Shown here piece by piece: positions 47,001-58,297 of a stretch of 64,000 nucleotides of DNA. The notes beneath the pieces are model-generated. The model saw only the letters and a program-made list of their open reading frames with translations. It ran no database searches and was not told the origin of the DNA. Numbering within the stretch: position 1 is the stretch's first letter; each line of letters begins with the position of its first letter. A program made the position numbers and the translations under genes. Source of the DNA: Hydnum rufescens UP504 (taxonomy: Eukaryota > Basidiomycota > Agaricomycetes > Cantharellales > Hydnaceae); the NCBI GenBank assembly GCA_014904985.1, contig MU128911.1:133118-197117 (forward strand), in the 5' to 3' direction.

Positions 47001-47812
47001 GAACCAGACAGTACGACGCTTCTCATCGAGGGCAAGACTTGACTCCACCATTTTCCGGGACTCATCCGTGCTGAGCAATTCGTATGCCTCTTCTAGCTTG
47101 GGCTCGGGAAAGGCCAATAAAATTTCAAGGTGGAGATGGAGCATATCGGGCGATGAAAAGGAGGCGAATTGCGCTGGAATCTGTTGAAATAATCGAAGGG
47201 CAAGGGTGAGGAGGATCGGCTTCGTATTCTCTGGAGTCAAAGGATCGCATGCTTGCAGCAATGCACTGGTGACGCTCCAGGCGAGAAAACGGTGGTCGTT
47301 CGAAAACGTTCTACTCAATTTGAGAGACACCTGTTGGGCTGTTTTCCACTGGCCAATGCGAACCATGGCCATAAAGGCCTGCGTGCCGAGATCTTCATTT
47401 TGAGGTTGTTTCTTGAAAGCAAACTCATAAAGAGCGACGATGTCTTCGTGTCGCTCAAGATGACGGAGCACATGGGTAAGAGCGGATAGGACATCTTCAT
47501 CTGTTGGTCGTGAAGCTACAATTTCGTCACATAGTTGGATGGCCTCTTCTAGTTTGCTACTCCGTAACAGAGCGAGAGATTTAAGCGTCTGGGGAGGTGA
47601 GATCTGAGCAATATTCGGGGAATTAACAGGTCGTATAAACCTTGACAATGTCGGACTTGGGATTCTTCTTGAGGAGTTTGTTGCATGTCTGTATAGCCAA
47701 TTTATACGCGCCAGTGTCGATCGCGTCTGTATCACGATGAGATACATCATGCTGTGATCATGGATGGCTACTGACCATACACTGAACGTATCTTGCGAGG
47801 GTCTAGCGCCAT
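44091..47812 (-). CDS. MDM20: N-terminal acetyltransferase B auxiliary subunit Mdm20/Naa25
   Basis: TPR-like scaffold subunit of NatB, which with Nat3/Naa20 acetylates nascent proteins starting Met-Asp/Glu/Asn/Gln at the ribosome; needed for actin and mitochondrial inheritance in yeast. Sixteen exons: 47812-47776, 47726-47641, 47588-46945, 46888-46477, 46396-46177, 46124-46014, 45951-45770, 45716-45669, 45614-45452, 45399-45305, 45245-45132, 45072-44901, 44844-44803, 44741-44659, 44593-44519 and 44453-44091, total 2847 nt (948 aa). The N-terminus YDAIDTGAYKLAIQTCNKLL, then LKSLALLRSSKLEEAI, LTHVLRHLERHEDIVALYEFA, and WFDLGKYGEERNLSQRRLEEGDRNW are typical TPR blocks; HDNRDYSILPNYQP is a conserved internal motif. 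An apparent frameshift near 45090 is resolved by a 59-bp intron (45073-45131). The last exon is the least certain. Confidence 0.86.
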
Positions 47813-47920
47813 TAAGGACAGAGTCACCACTACAACCGTTTACTCAATTTTTTTCTTCCGATGACTAACGTAATCAATATTACTACAAGCTACTGTGACA
47901 TTGCAACGATCATCCCTAAT

Positions 47921-50900
47921 TCACCACGCCATTTTCGCGAGGAGGGATTTGGGGTTCCTCCTGTTCCACCACTTTCTGCTCTCATCCAGGAACAAAATCA
48001 CGCACCCATACCTAGAGTAGGAATGGTGATGAGCATCCACCATGTACTAATATGGAAGACACTTACGCCAGTGGTAAAAAGAAATACTGGGCTTTGATGC
48101 CACGAGTGAGGAATACCCTCTGGATCGCGGGCACGTAGGAGAAGAAACTATGGAGCATCGTCAGCTCGGCACCGTGGACCCCATGACACTAAGGACCTAC
48201 CAACCGAGTCCTAGAGCTGCCAACATCGCGGGGAACAAGAAGAGATTGCGGGTTTTAGGCCCACCAATGGGATTCTGCTGGAACAATGACAGTCGGCGCG
48301 TTCGAGTACTGAGCAAGTTGAACCACTGCATCATAACAAGATTAAAGAAATCTACCAGTATGCTAGATCTCAGTGAAGTACACAACTCAAAAGGAAAGTC
48401 GGACTCACATATGGACTGAGCCTTATTGGTAAGTTCTGAGATCACGGCAGGGTCCACATCATATCCACCGTATTGCAACCATAATTTCGAAAACGGGACA
48501 CCGTTGCGTTGGAAACCGAAGTAAAATGCTCTATAGTAAACACACTCAATCACGGGCCAAAACTATTGCAGCAAAGCGCATGAACCCACCCAACCATCGC
48601 CGTCAGGCTCTCGAGAACACCGATGAAGAAATATGCCTGGAGTATGAGTTTGAAATTTATGAGGCGATCCTTTTTGCGGTTGCGAGGCTTCCGGAGCAGA
48701 AGGTCGGCCTCAGGCTGCTCCTTTACCAAAGACAAGGCAGGCAAGACGTCAGTGATAACGCAGATGAGTATCATCTGAATATTACTGAGGGCTTGTGGAA
48801 GACCTGAAGAAAGACACAGAATGATCGAACGGGCCTCTAAAATATGCAGATCAGGTCTCAGATACCGAAAATAACGTTGAGAAGCACAGGCATAAGCTCG
48901 GAGAAGCTCCCTGCAATGCCACTTGTAAACGGAAATTCTCGGCCCACGGGAGATTACGAACCAGCGGGGAGTAGATACAAGATAGACTTCTTGAGATTCT
49001 CGAAGCACAGGCGACCGTAGAGGATACCAGTAATGATAGCGGAGAAATTGTCGAGGAGGACCAAATCTGCCGCTTCCTGTAAAGAAACGTGAGATATTTT
49101 AATAAACTCCACATACAGTATAGCTGGAGGTTCCAAAATACTCGCCATCGCGACTTCAGAACCTCCAGCAACTGCAACACCTACGTCGGCCTGCTTGAGT
49201 GCTGGAGCATCGTTAACTGAGAGAAGTTTGGCTGGCAGTCTCTTTTTGAAACAAATATTACACTACTCGCCTCCGTCGCCGGTCACGGCTACTGTACAAC
49301 CAGCCCCTTGGAACGTCCGGACAATCTGAAGCTTTTGCTGAGGACTCGTGCGAGCAAACACAATTTCGTCAAACTGGTACAGAAATCCTCGTTAGAAAGC
49401 TAAGGCTGGCACTGTCGAACAAGGGAAAATCCTAACCGCAAGAACTTGTGCCCACTGAGACTCCGTCATTGTCATCATTTCAGATCCACTGAGAACTAAA
49501 CTTGACACTGGATCACCCGGTTCCTTGTCTGCATTGAAACTGGGAATTTGATCCAATGGCATGTCCTTTGGCAGGTCGTTAATATGCTTAACCGCAGGCA
49601 GCGGATTGGTAATGATTCCAACTTGTTGAGCGATTGCCACCGCGGTGAGGGAGAAATCACCTAGTAAGGATGCAAATGTAAAGTGAACCCACTTGAAACG
49701 AATGTGCGAACAATCAACACACCGGTGACCATGGCGAAACGGATACCGGCACGTCGACAGATACTGACGGTGTGTGCTGTATCTCCCTTCGGGGGATCTA
49801 CTAGAGCCACCAGACCCACGACGGTCAGATCGACATTGAGAGCAACAAGACGCTCCTCCAGAGAATTTGAATCGGCAAACACCGCCTTGTGGATCTCGCT
49901 GGAATATACCACTTTCTTGGCCAGTAACAGAACACGTTGACCGCGGCTAGCGTATCCCTCCTGGGCCCCGGCTATAGCGGCAATGATTTTGTCGTTCAGG
50001 GGTAGTGTGATCCCATTCTCGTCCATGAACCGAGAACAACGACGAATAAGAACGTCCGGAGCCTAAAAAAACAGTGAGATTGAGTGGACTACTATGCCTC
50101 AAGATGTCGCGTACTCCTTTGACGACCAAGAGATAATCAGACAAATGGAAATTGTCTGAGGCAAGCACTGGCATTGGATGACGCTCGGAATGAGTCTCAA
50201 GAAGTTTGAGGGCGAATTTATTCTCTATTCCCAAGAAACGTGTGAGCACAAGCTAAGTGAGGACAAAATGCATGGAATCCTCTCACTCGAATTGAACGCG
50301 ACCTTGCCAACTTCCTTCCATTCCAACCGAGCGTTAGCAACGGGTGAGATATTATCCGAGAATCGTAGTAGTCCAACGTCTGTTGAATGAAGAGTCAGCT
50401 ATGGGATTTCAGATAAAGTCATGTGGAGATGAAACATACCTGTGGCATCCCCATTGATCTTACGAGGGCCTGAGCAGCCAGCTTCAACCTTCGCTTCAAA
50501 TTCAGCGTCATTGCACAATCCAGCGATGGCAGCCAATGCCTTGACACATTGATTCCCATGAGCATCTTGGCGAAGGAGTTCCAAAGCCTCTTCGACCGAA
50601 TACCGATTCTCAGCTCCAAACGCAAGGTTGACCGCCGTCATAACATTCTCTGTGAGTGTTCCTGTCTTGTCAGATGCAATGACATTCACGGAACCAAGAG
50701 ATTCGACCGTCGAAAGAGATTTGCAAAGGACATTAGATTTTCGCATAGCGCCGGCACTGTGATTGCATGTGTATTAGTAGATTCTTGGCGTGAGGCGAGG
50801 CACATGTGTACATTACGGTCAATGAGAGAGTGACGCAAACCGGTAAACCCTCTAGATCCGAACTGAACAGTGAGATATCTGGGAGTGGATGTCATGACGC

Positions 50901-52521
50901 ATTTACAAACCAGGGATGAACGCAATCGCAACGGAAACACAATCGATCAGCAAGCCGGAAACATTGATGAAGGCACGGTGATCAGGATGGAGCCAAGCAG
51001 CCCATAAAACTGAAAACTCTTATCAGCAGGGGGGAGATAATAGCGAGCGAGCGAGTAGTAACTTACTGACGATGAACAGCGCGACAGTGAAAGCCAGTGA
51101 TGCGATGAGAACCACAAGGCGCAAGATTTCGGCCTCCAACGACGTCCGCCCCGTACGTTCAGAAGAGGCCTGTTTCGCAATGCGTCCGAATACGGTGAAA
51201 TCTCCTAGGCCGACACAAACACCGCGGCCACTACCGCTTGTACATAAAGTTCCTTGGAGAGCAATGTTCTTGGATTCCATGACTGTGGAAGCCTTTCAGT
51301 CCAAAGTTAGTGTGAAATGGAAAAGAGAGTTACAATTAACATCGGTGGGCTCAACCGATGCTGAAATAGGATTGCTTTCGCCAGTGAGGATAGATCGGTC
51401 AAATTTCAGATCACTGGAGGCCTCGAGTAACCGAAGATCCGCAGGGACTTTGGAGCCTAGAGTGATTTTGACAATATCTCCGGCTACGAGTTCAGATGCA
51501 GGGAGCCTATGAACACATTTGGGAGTGATAAATAATAGAGAAGGTGGTAGATATAGATGTACTAACTTGAGTGTATTTCCATCACGAGTTACGAGAACAT
51601 CAGTAGGCAACATGCCAGCAATGGAAGCCATGACTCGGCTGGTAGAGTAGTCTTTTCCAAACGTGGGTAATGCAACGCGTGGACAGATAAAACGTTGGTC
51701 TCACCCTGCCACGCATTAAATACAGCCTGGATAGCCAAGACCACCAACAGAACGATTGCCAAAGCCAAATTAGAGGTCTGGGGCTTGGGATCTCCGAGAG
51801 GCTTCCTATTATATACATAGGGGTCAGCATGAAGCGACATTGACGAGGAAAGACAAGAACGAACCAAGCGAGGAAGCAGATGATAGCACCGCCGAATAAG
51901 AGACTTCCGAAGCCTTGAACACGACATTAGGAGGGTCCAAACTCGCAACACGCTATAACCTCCAAGCTCACCGCCGAAAATGTACCAAAATATCTTTCTG
52001 GTGAGATGGGTCGGGGGTGGGCTAATAACATTTCTGCCATTCTTTGCCAGTCGTCGAGCGGCCATGGGACCGTCGAGGCCAACCTTCTCAGAGACTCCGA
52101 ATACTGTACACACTTCCGACGTAGTCATGGTGTGCCACTCAAGACTAGAAAGATCTACCAAATAGCAAGTCAACCACTTGGAGCGCAAGTGAGACCGTGG
52201 AAGACGATTACCTGTAACATCTTTGTTTCCCTTGGGATTGACAAAGCCTTCTTTCGTGTCTGTAACATGGATACTGAAGTTCCAATCGTAAGTGTCTGTT
52301 GTCGTGTTTTCCCAGAGTACGCACCTAAGGGTCCTGAATTCTCCAACAATCTTAGCCTTGGGGTTGACCCTAGCGGGACCAGTGGTGAGACTGAGGGAAT
52401 TTGCCCTTTCCAAAGCCTCATCACGTCCGGGAATGGAAGGAAGAGTGGGGATGTAAGCATGTGTTTCAGCGATCGCGGACTCGACTTCAGTCTTCTCGCT
52501 TGCTGAATACAAGGAGGTCAT
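47921..52521 (-). CDS. Type II P-type cation ATPase, Na+/K+-ATPase (IIC)-like
   Basis: Membrane ion pump energised by ATP. Twenty-four exons from 52521-52325 to 48011-47921 sum to 3285 nt (1094 aa). Actuator motif ILTGES; EGLP in M4; phosphorylation motif ASDKTGT with Asp at about 432; KGAPD nucleotide-binding loop; MVTGD; hinge GDGVND (about 796-801); then M5-M10 with [18 protein letters not shown]. The N-terminus ([27 protein letters not shown]) is that of fungal Na+/K+-ATPase-like pumps; the true ion is not proven. Two introns are GC-AG with donor GCGAGT: 49217-49270, inside GDG|VND, and 49077-49145, between SEVAM and [14 protein letters not shown]. The latter and 52274-52324 are stop-free and multiples of three. 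All other introns are GT-AG, 48-63 bp. Confidence 0.93.
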
Positions 52522-55500
52522 TTAGGACGACGAAGAAGGGGCGGGAAGGAGAGGAATACGAGACCGACCGATAGGTATTTAAAGGTACAATGAGGATCAA
52601 ATACATAGTGCATGAGTGATTATTGCCAATAGCCGGGGACCGTAAGATGAGGGGCTATTGTATACCTTGCACAATATTTGGATGAGCCAAGTGAACGTTG
52701 TCACATGAGGGTTGACATGTTCGTGAATAACGCCGTCTGTACCAGAGCCCTCAGCAGCGTTATTCGGGAACTGCCGAAATATTGTGACGACTCGGTCATT
52801 ACTGTAGTCTCCTAACTGTCTGGTTACGAGAACTGAAACTACTGGGGCTGAACTGGTAGAACATGGCATGGGGCTCGAGATACGTCAGATTTTCAATAGG
52901 TCTCCAGGGGCGTTTATCCGCAGTATCTGAGAAATAGCCTTTAGGGTCCCTGCTTTCATGATAGCCTTCAAACGAAGGACTTCGACTTTCCCTATAATCA
53001 ATTACAGTTGTAATCTGAGCACAAAAAAAGGGTTGCTTCAGGGTGGTGCATCAATCACCCGGCGCAAATGACTCAACCTAAACATGGAACTCGTACGAGC
53101 TTCTACCCTGAACCATCCGAGTGGTCTTCCTTCTCTCCAGGGGCCAGGAACATGGAGTTGACCAAGACACTTGAATCAATATGGCCGAGACTATGGGAGC
53201 GATAAATCATATGCATCGAGACGATCCTTTGCTCCCCAGAAAACCCCATACTTCAATTTCGGCCTCAAACCCCTAGAACTCGATACTACCGCCACTTCCC
53301 TGGAGTCTGGAGAATGGAATGCGAGCGCGTGGCGGTGGGTTTCAGTTCCAACCGTCGCACCGTCACAAGACGTCACGTCACACTCGCGCCCTGCGCTTAA
53401 TAACATCATTATCTTCTCAAGCTGTTGAACATCTGCTGCTCAATGAATTCTATCAATTGGCTTTCGCATTACCCAAAAATCCGCTCTTATATGAGTCTTT
53501 AATCATACGTGTCCATCAAGTCCTCTCGAGAATTGATAAAAGGTTATGAATGACTTACGGACCTCCGGAGCCACAGGATAGCACGTACATGTACAGAAAT
53601 GTCTTCACATGGGTACTTTCCCTGCTTCAGGGCTTGGATGGTTCATAAAAGCTTTGTGAACAGGTTTGTGAGATCCCCGAAACACCTAGATGAAGGCCAC
53701 TTAGTGCAATGATCCTCCCTCAGTGGCAAGGGGGGAATACTTCAATGAATAGAGCAAATTCGGGTTTGGATCCTGCAAGATCAGGAAAGGAGATCTACTA
53801 TAGGGAAGACCCTATAATATAATAATTCGGGATTGATGTTATGGTGGATTTACTTAGTCTTGGGGCGACTATGAATAGCCATATTTCGGTATTCCGTGAG
53901 TATCGTCTTTGAAGGAAGCTTGAGTTTGACATCAAATATGCATCATGGAACTCGGCAGTGATCAGATCACTTCTGAGGTTTTCCGCAATTCCCCTTCAAC
54001 CGTCGGGTAATATTAATTAATGCTTGCCATTACAAACATCCCTTCAATTATCCTCCTACTTGTCAAGTGTGCTTGACTGTTCAGGAGGAGGCCGCTCAGG
54101 TTGAGCAGATCGTAGGAGACACCTCTGAAATGAATTGGAGCAAGGTAAAATGTAATTTCTCCTAATGGCCATCATGTTTATGGCCAATGGGTACCACTGC
54201 AATTAACCATACCCAATATGCAACAGTTCTGGTAACACTGTGATATCCGCGCACCTTCTCTAGATGTGAGTAGGTGTAAGTGAACCGGTGAATGACATCG
54301 GGGACTGTGTCCCCCTGAATCGCACTCCACACTTAGTCCACGTCCAAATATGCAATAGTTTCTCCTTAATAATGCGGTGTTTAGATACTGTATATATCCG
54401 GATTGGGGGAAGCCTGAATGGTGCTGTACCCAATGCAACTAAAGGGCATCAGTCATGGGGTCCATTTACAACAGGATCGGTTTGACTGAAGTTTTGAGCA
54501 AATTGAGATGATGAGGGGCCTGATGTGGTACACTCGACCTCGTGCCCATTATTTCCACTCATATAGAAATAGACATATTCTATCACCCTTGTTTTCATGG
54601 ATGACTGGTAGTATTTCCATGAAATTCGTCTTTTGGGTAACGTGAAGATTACTCCCAATGATAAGTGTGGACCAATCTGGGAATATAAATCCCACCAGTG
54701 TGGAGGATGACTTCACCATGGGGGAGAAAGAGATGCTCCACTCTAATGTTTGTGCATACCATCTAAAGCTAAAAGATCATTTCCATTTGCACTGGGCCTC
54801 AAAATAAACCACACTATCAGCATTTCTGGCAGGAACGACTCCCCTGGAAAGATAACATAACTATACGATAATGCGATCATTTTGACTGTCACCGGTGCCG
54901 CCATCTGCGATAGGAAAAGAATTCCTTTGTGCTGGTCCGAAGGACAGTGCACATGGTCTCAGAAGCATCGACTAAGGACCCGAAAGAATAGATGTACAGA
55001 TGAGACGTCCTATAACCGTGATCGTTGGGACTGTCAAGTAATTTTCTCGACCAAGATAAATTTACTCGCCATGTTCAAGGGAGCGGGCATAGAATGAACG
55101 AACACAAAGGGGGTATTAGGTCGTGGGTAACCTCCGGAAATTACTGTAATCAGACAATGATCCACCAACACATGGCGGTCTATTGATGACTAGTATTGGT
55201 CGCCATATCGTGCGACAAGCGAGCACAAGGAGTACATGAATGTCTATACCATGACGTGAAAGCAGATTCAAGGAGATATCAAAATTCTCAAAAAAAAGGG
55301 GAAATCTTCCAAGCTTTTCGGGAAGGGCAGCCTGAACATGGCAGCTTCAACATGCTAATAGCAATAATTTACATTTCCTGATTCGTATTGTCTACAAGTG
55401 CTCCGGAAGGTTCGGAGCGGGGCGCTTCTGGCTGGAGTCGGAAGATTCCTACCTAAAATTCTCGTGAGAATCCCAACAGATCACGGGGTCTTATTGGTGT

Positions 55501-55879
55501 TTGGGGTCTCACTGGACTGGATCTTCATCAAACACTCTTTTGACCCCTCGATCTCATCCGTACTGTATCTTTTGTTGAGTATATATGCTTTGATGTGATT
55601 TAATATTGATGGTGAATTAGTCAAGCAAGATCGATGGCACTTTCAGCTGCCCCCAGTATAAATTAATATTACTGGATTTCTCTCATTAATTTTCTTACCT
55701 AATTGCGTCTCCCAGAAGACTTCTCTTCGCACATTTCACGGAGATGTTGAGAGACGGATCAGTCTTTGAGCCCAGACCAATACTGGCAGATTTTTTTCCC
55801 GGTGTTTCCCCAGATTACATAATCATGTGGGTTATTTTTACTTGCCCAATTTCACTTCAGCTCAACTTCTCCCACCAAC
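52522..55879. other. Longest gene-free stretch (3.4 kb), AT-richer
   Basis: No supported gene on either strand between the ATPase start and the small CxxC gene. Short frames (e.g. 52597-52869 minus, 53171-53549 plus, 54178-54438 minus) lack motifs. Composition is AT-richer than the flanks, as expected of old, decayed mobile DNA, but no transposase, reverse transcriptase or terminal repeat could be recognised by eye. Confidence 0.5.
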
Positions 55880-56466
55880 ATGGTCTCCCCGTATCTCGGC
55901 AGTACTGTTGTCCATAATTTGAAGAAACGTAAATCCTGCGATGAACCTGTCAGTCGAGACGTGGCGGCTACCCCAAGAGCGATCAAGGTATCCCAGCAGC
56001 GCGTCTTAAGCGCCTGTCGTATGCTGACTGCCGCTAACAGCAGCTTAAACGAAGTCAGTACGGAAACGACAGTCTCTTAATCTCTTCAGCACCGTGGTTT
56101 ATGGAGCAGCATCGCGATGTTCCTGGGCCTTCATACTCCGACCGCCGTGCTTATCCATCTTTCGAACTCTACCCTAACGCGCCTGATCCAAATGCTATGG
56201 ATATCGACATCGATCCCTCTCCCCCAGTGACCCCCAATGATGCCGAACCAGTCTCCCTCCTCCAGCCTCAAGATGTGCCTGGAGTCCAGCACCACAGGTA
56301 ATATCGCCAAAACCTAGATCCAGACGTGTGAAACTCACAGATGTGCACAAGTTGTTTGCAAATACCTCGACTTCAAATTGCGAATTATCCTGGTCTCGAT
56401 GGTCGACGCGCGATGTTCAGTCACTGTCAGCAATGCGGCGCCATATCTATCATGAAGAAACTCTAG
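55880..56466 (+). CDS. Small unrecognised protein with paired CxxC motifs
   Basis: Exons 55880-55987, 56041-56283 and 56341-56466 sum to 477 nt (158 aa). The basic N-terminus (NLKKRKS) and a Pro/Asp-rich middle (YPNAPDPNAMDIDIDPSPP) precede a C-terminal block MCTSCLQIPR...FSHCQQCGAI. Two CxxC pairs about 30 residues apart suggest a zinc-ribbon-like knuckle. The C-terminus ends SIMKKL. The second donor (GTCCAG at 56284) is weak; the alternative GTAATA donor at 56296 destroys the CxxC frame. Not recognised; a nuclear role is only a guess from composition. It sits about 320 bp upstream of OGG1 on the same strand. Confidence 0.6.
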
Positions 56467-56787
56467 AACCCCTCTCATCTGCGTTCATTCGTCCTCCTAA
56501 CTCCACTTGTATTTTGTCCGTCTCGCCAACAGAAACTCCACGGCCACGACCAAAAGCGACTCAGCGCCCTCGATGACTGACGACATGTTCGACTCTCACC
56601 GCCACAATCGTCCGTGTTGCCACTACACCCTTTCGACTTTCCAGCCTCAGAATTTTCCCTCTCTACAAATCCCTCCTTGCTGTTTCTGAAGTTACTGTAC
56701 AGTAGTATTTGCCCCTTGTACATCTATCCCTCGCTCGATGAGCGATCTGCCAAGCTATTTGCACCCGTCGTTCCGGAAAATTGTGAG
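56467..56787. promoter_or_regulatory. Upstream region of OGG1
   Basis: About 320 bp between the CxxC gene stop and the OGG1 start; presumed to hold the OGG1 promoter. No element identified. Confidence 0.4.
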
Positions 56788-58142
56788 ATGCTGCTCCCCG
56801 GATTTCGTCCCTTGCATGTCCCAATTGTGCAACTAAACCTTGAGCTCGTCCTTAAATGTGGCCAGTCCTTCCGATGGCGAGTCGTGCAGGTTGTAGAGAA
56901 CGACTTGTCTTCCCCCGAATGGCGCTTAACATTGCATGATCGGGTCATTTGCCTGCGCCAAAACTCAGATACGCTCTTCTATCGCGCGTTGTTTCCGTTA
57001 GGCACCCATGAGCTAGAGGATGGGTCGACTCTGGCATGGATTCGGGACTATTTTCAGCTGGATGTCGACCTCGACAACATCTTTTCCTCAATCGAGGATC
57101 CAATATTCAAACGCGCAACGAGCCTCTTTGGAGGGGGGATCCGCATACTTAGACAAGACCCTTGGGAGAACCTCATATCGTGAGTGTAGTGCGTCTAGTT
57201 GCCTTTTCCTTAAAAAAAACCATTCCACCTTTTCCGCTCATCACACCTATCGAACGAAGATTCGTGTGTTCCTCTAATAACAATATTTCTCGCATTACGT
57301 CCATGGTACAAAATCTCTGCACTCATTTCTCCTCCCCTCTCGTGCTCGATTCCCTCAATATTGTTGAGCCACATTGCCCCTTCCCCCCACCGCATTCGTT
57401 ATCAAATCCATCTGTAGACGGCATATTGAGAAACCTCGGCTTTGGATATCGTGCAAAGTACATTCAGCAGACCGCCTCCATCCTCTGTCAGGTACACGAG
57501 GACCCTCAGCAATGGCTTCTGAGTTTACGTACGAAGTCAACGGACGAAGCTAGAGAGGAACTGCTCAAGTTGCCTGGGGTCGGACCTAAAGTAGCTGACT
57601 GCATATTGCTCATGTCTTGTGACAAGGTATGTAACGTACGCCACACGCGCCCTGGGAGGCACCTGTGTTTTTTTTTACATCGTGCTACGATGATCTGATG
57701 AAGTACACTCCGCTAGCCCGAGGTTGTCCCCATCGACACTCACATGCTGCAGATTGCCACTAAGCACTACAATTTCCGACTCCCTGGCAATCTGAAAGGG
57801 AAGGCAGTACCTGCAATCACGCCCAAATCCAGGGATGAGGTTTCTTTGATGTTTCAGAAGAAGTGGGGTGCGCATGCCGGCTGGGCACATGGGGTCCTAT
57901 TCGCAGCAGATCTCAAATCATTGGCTGCGCACGGCGGTATACGCACGAGTAGTCCGTCGCCTTCACGGGTCTCGCGGGGCGTGGATGTGCCAAAGAAAGA
58001 GCGAGAGACCGTATCGAGGATATCGGGTTCTTCGATATCGTCCAGCCCACCAGGAGAGTTGTACACGGATGAGACGGTGCGGGGTGATAGCCTCGCAGAA
58101 CGGATCAAACTCCGTAGGAGGTATTCGCGATTTAAACCCTAG
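56788..58142 (+). CDS. OGG1: 8-oxoguanine DNA glycosylase/AP lyase
   Basis: Base-excision repair enzyme removing 8-oxoguanine opposite C, nuclear and possibly mitochondrial. Exons 56788-57179, 57260-57626 and 57717-58142 sum to 1185 nt (394 aa). N-terminal domain LNLELVLKCGQSFRW; then RITSMVQNLC, LGFGYRAKYI, and the HhH-GPD core [31 protein letters not shown]. The Schiff-base Lys is about residue 241 and the catalytic Asp about 260. The tail after residue 300 is Ser-rich and basic (LRRRYSRFKP). Introns of 80 and 90 bp are longer than usual here. ATG 56788 gives the expected N-terminus MLLPGFRPLHVPI. Confidence 0.95.
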
Positions 58143-58297
58143 ACGCAACTGCATTATACCATGCAAGTAGCGTACAATTATTGTTGGCATACATTGTAAG
58201 AATTCTTGTAATAAGCTGTAGATGTCCTGGGGGTGACTGCACGGATGAATAATGATTAGGTGCGCGGGATCCATCAGGCAAGGATGCCGCTGGTTTT

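Noticed and set aside
52597..52869. 90-codon minus-strand frame upstream of the ATPase
   Set aside because: Segment looks mildly protein-like but has no start context, partner exon, or known family.
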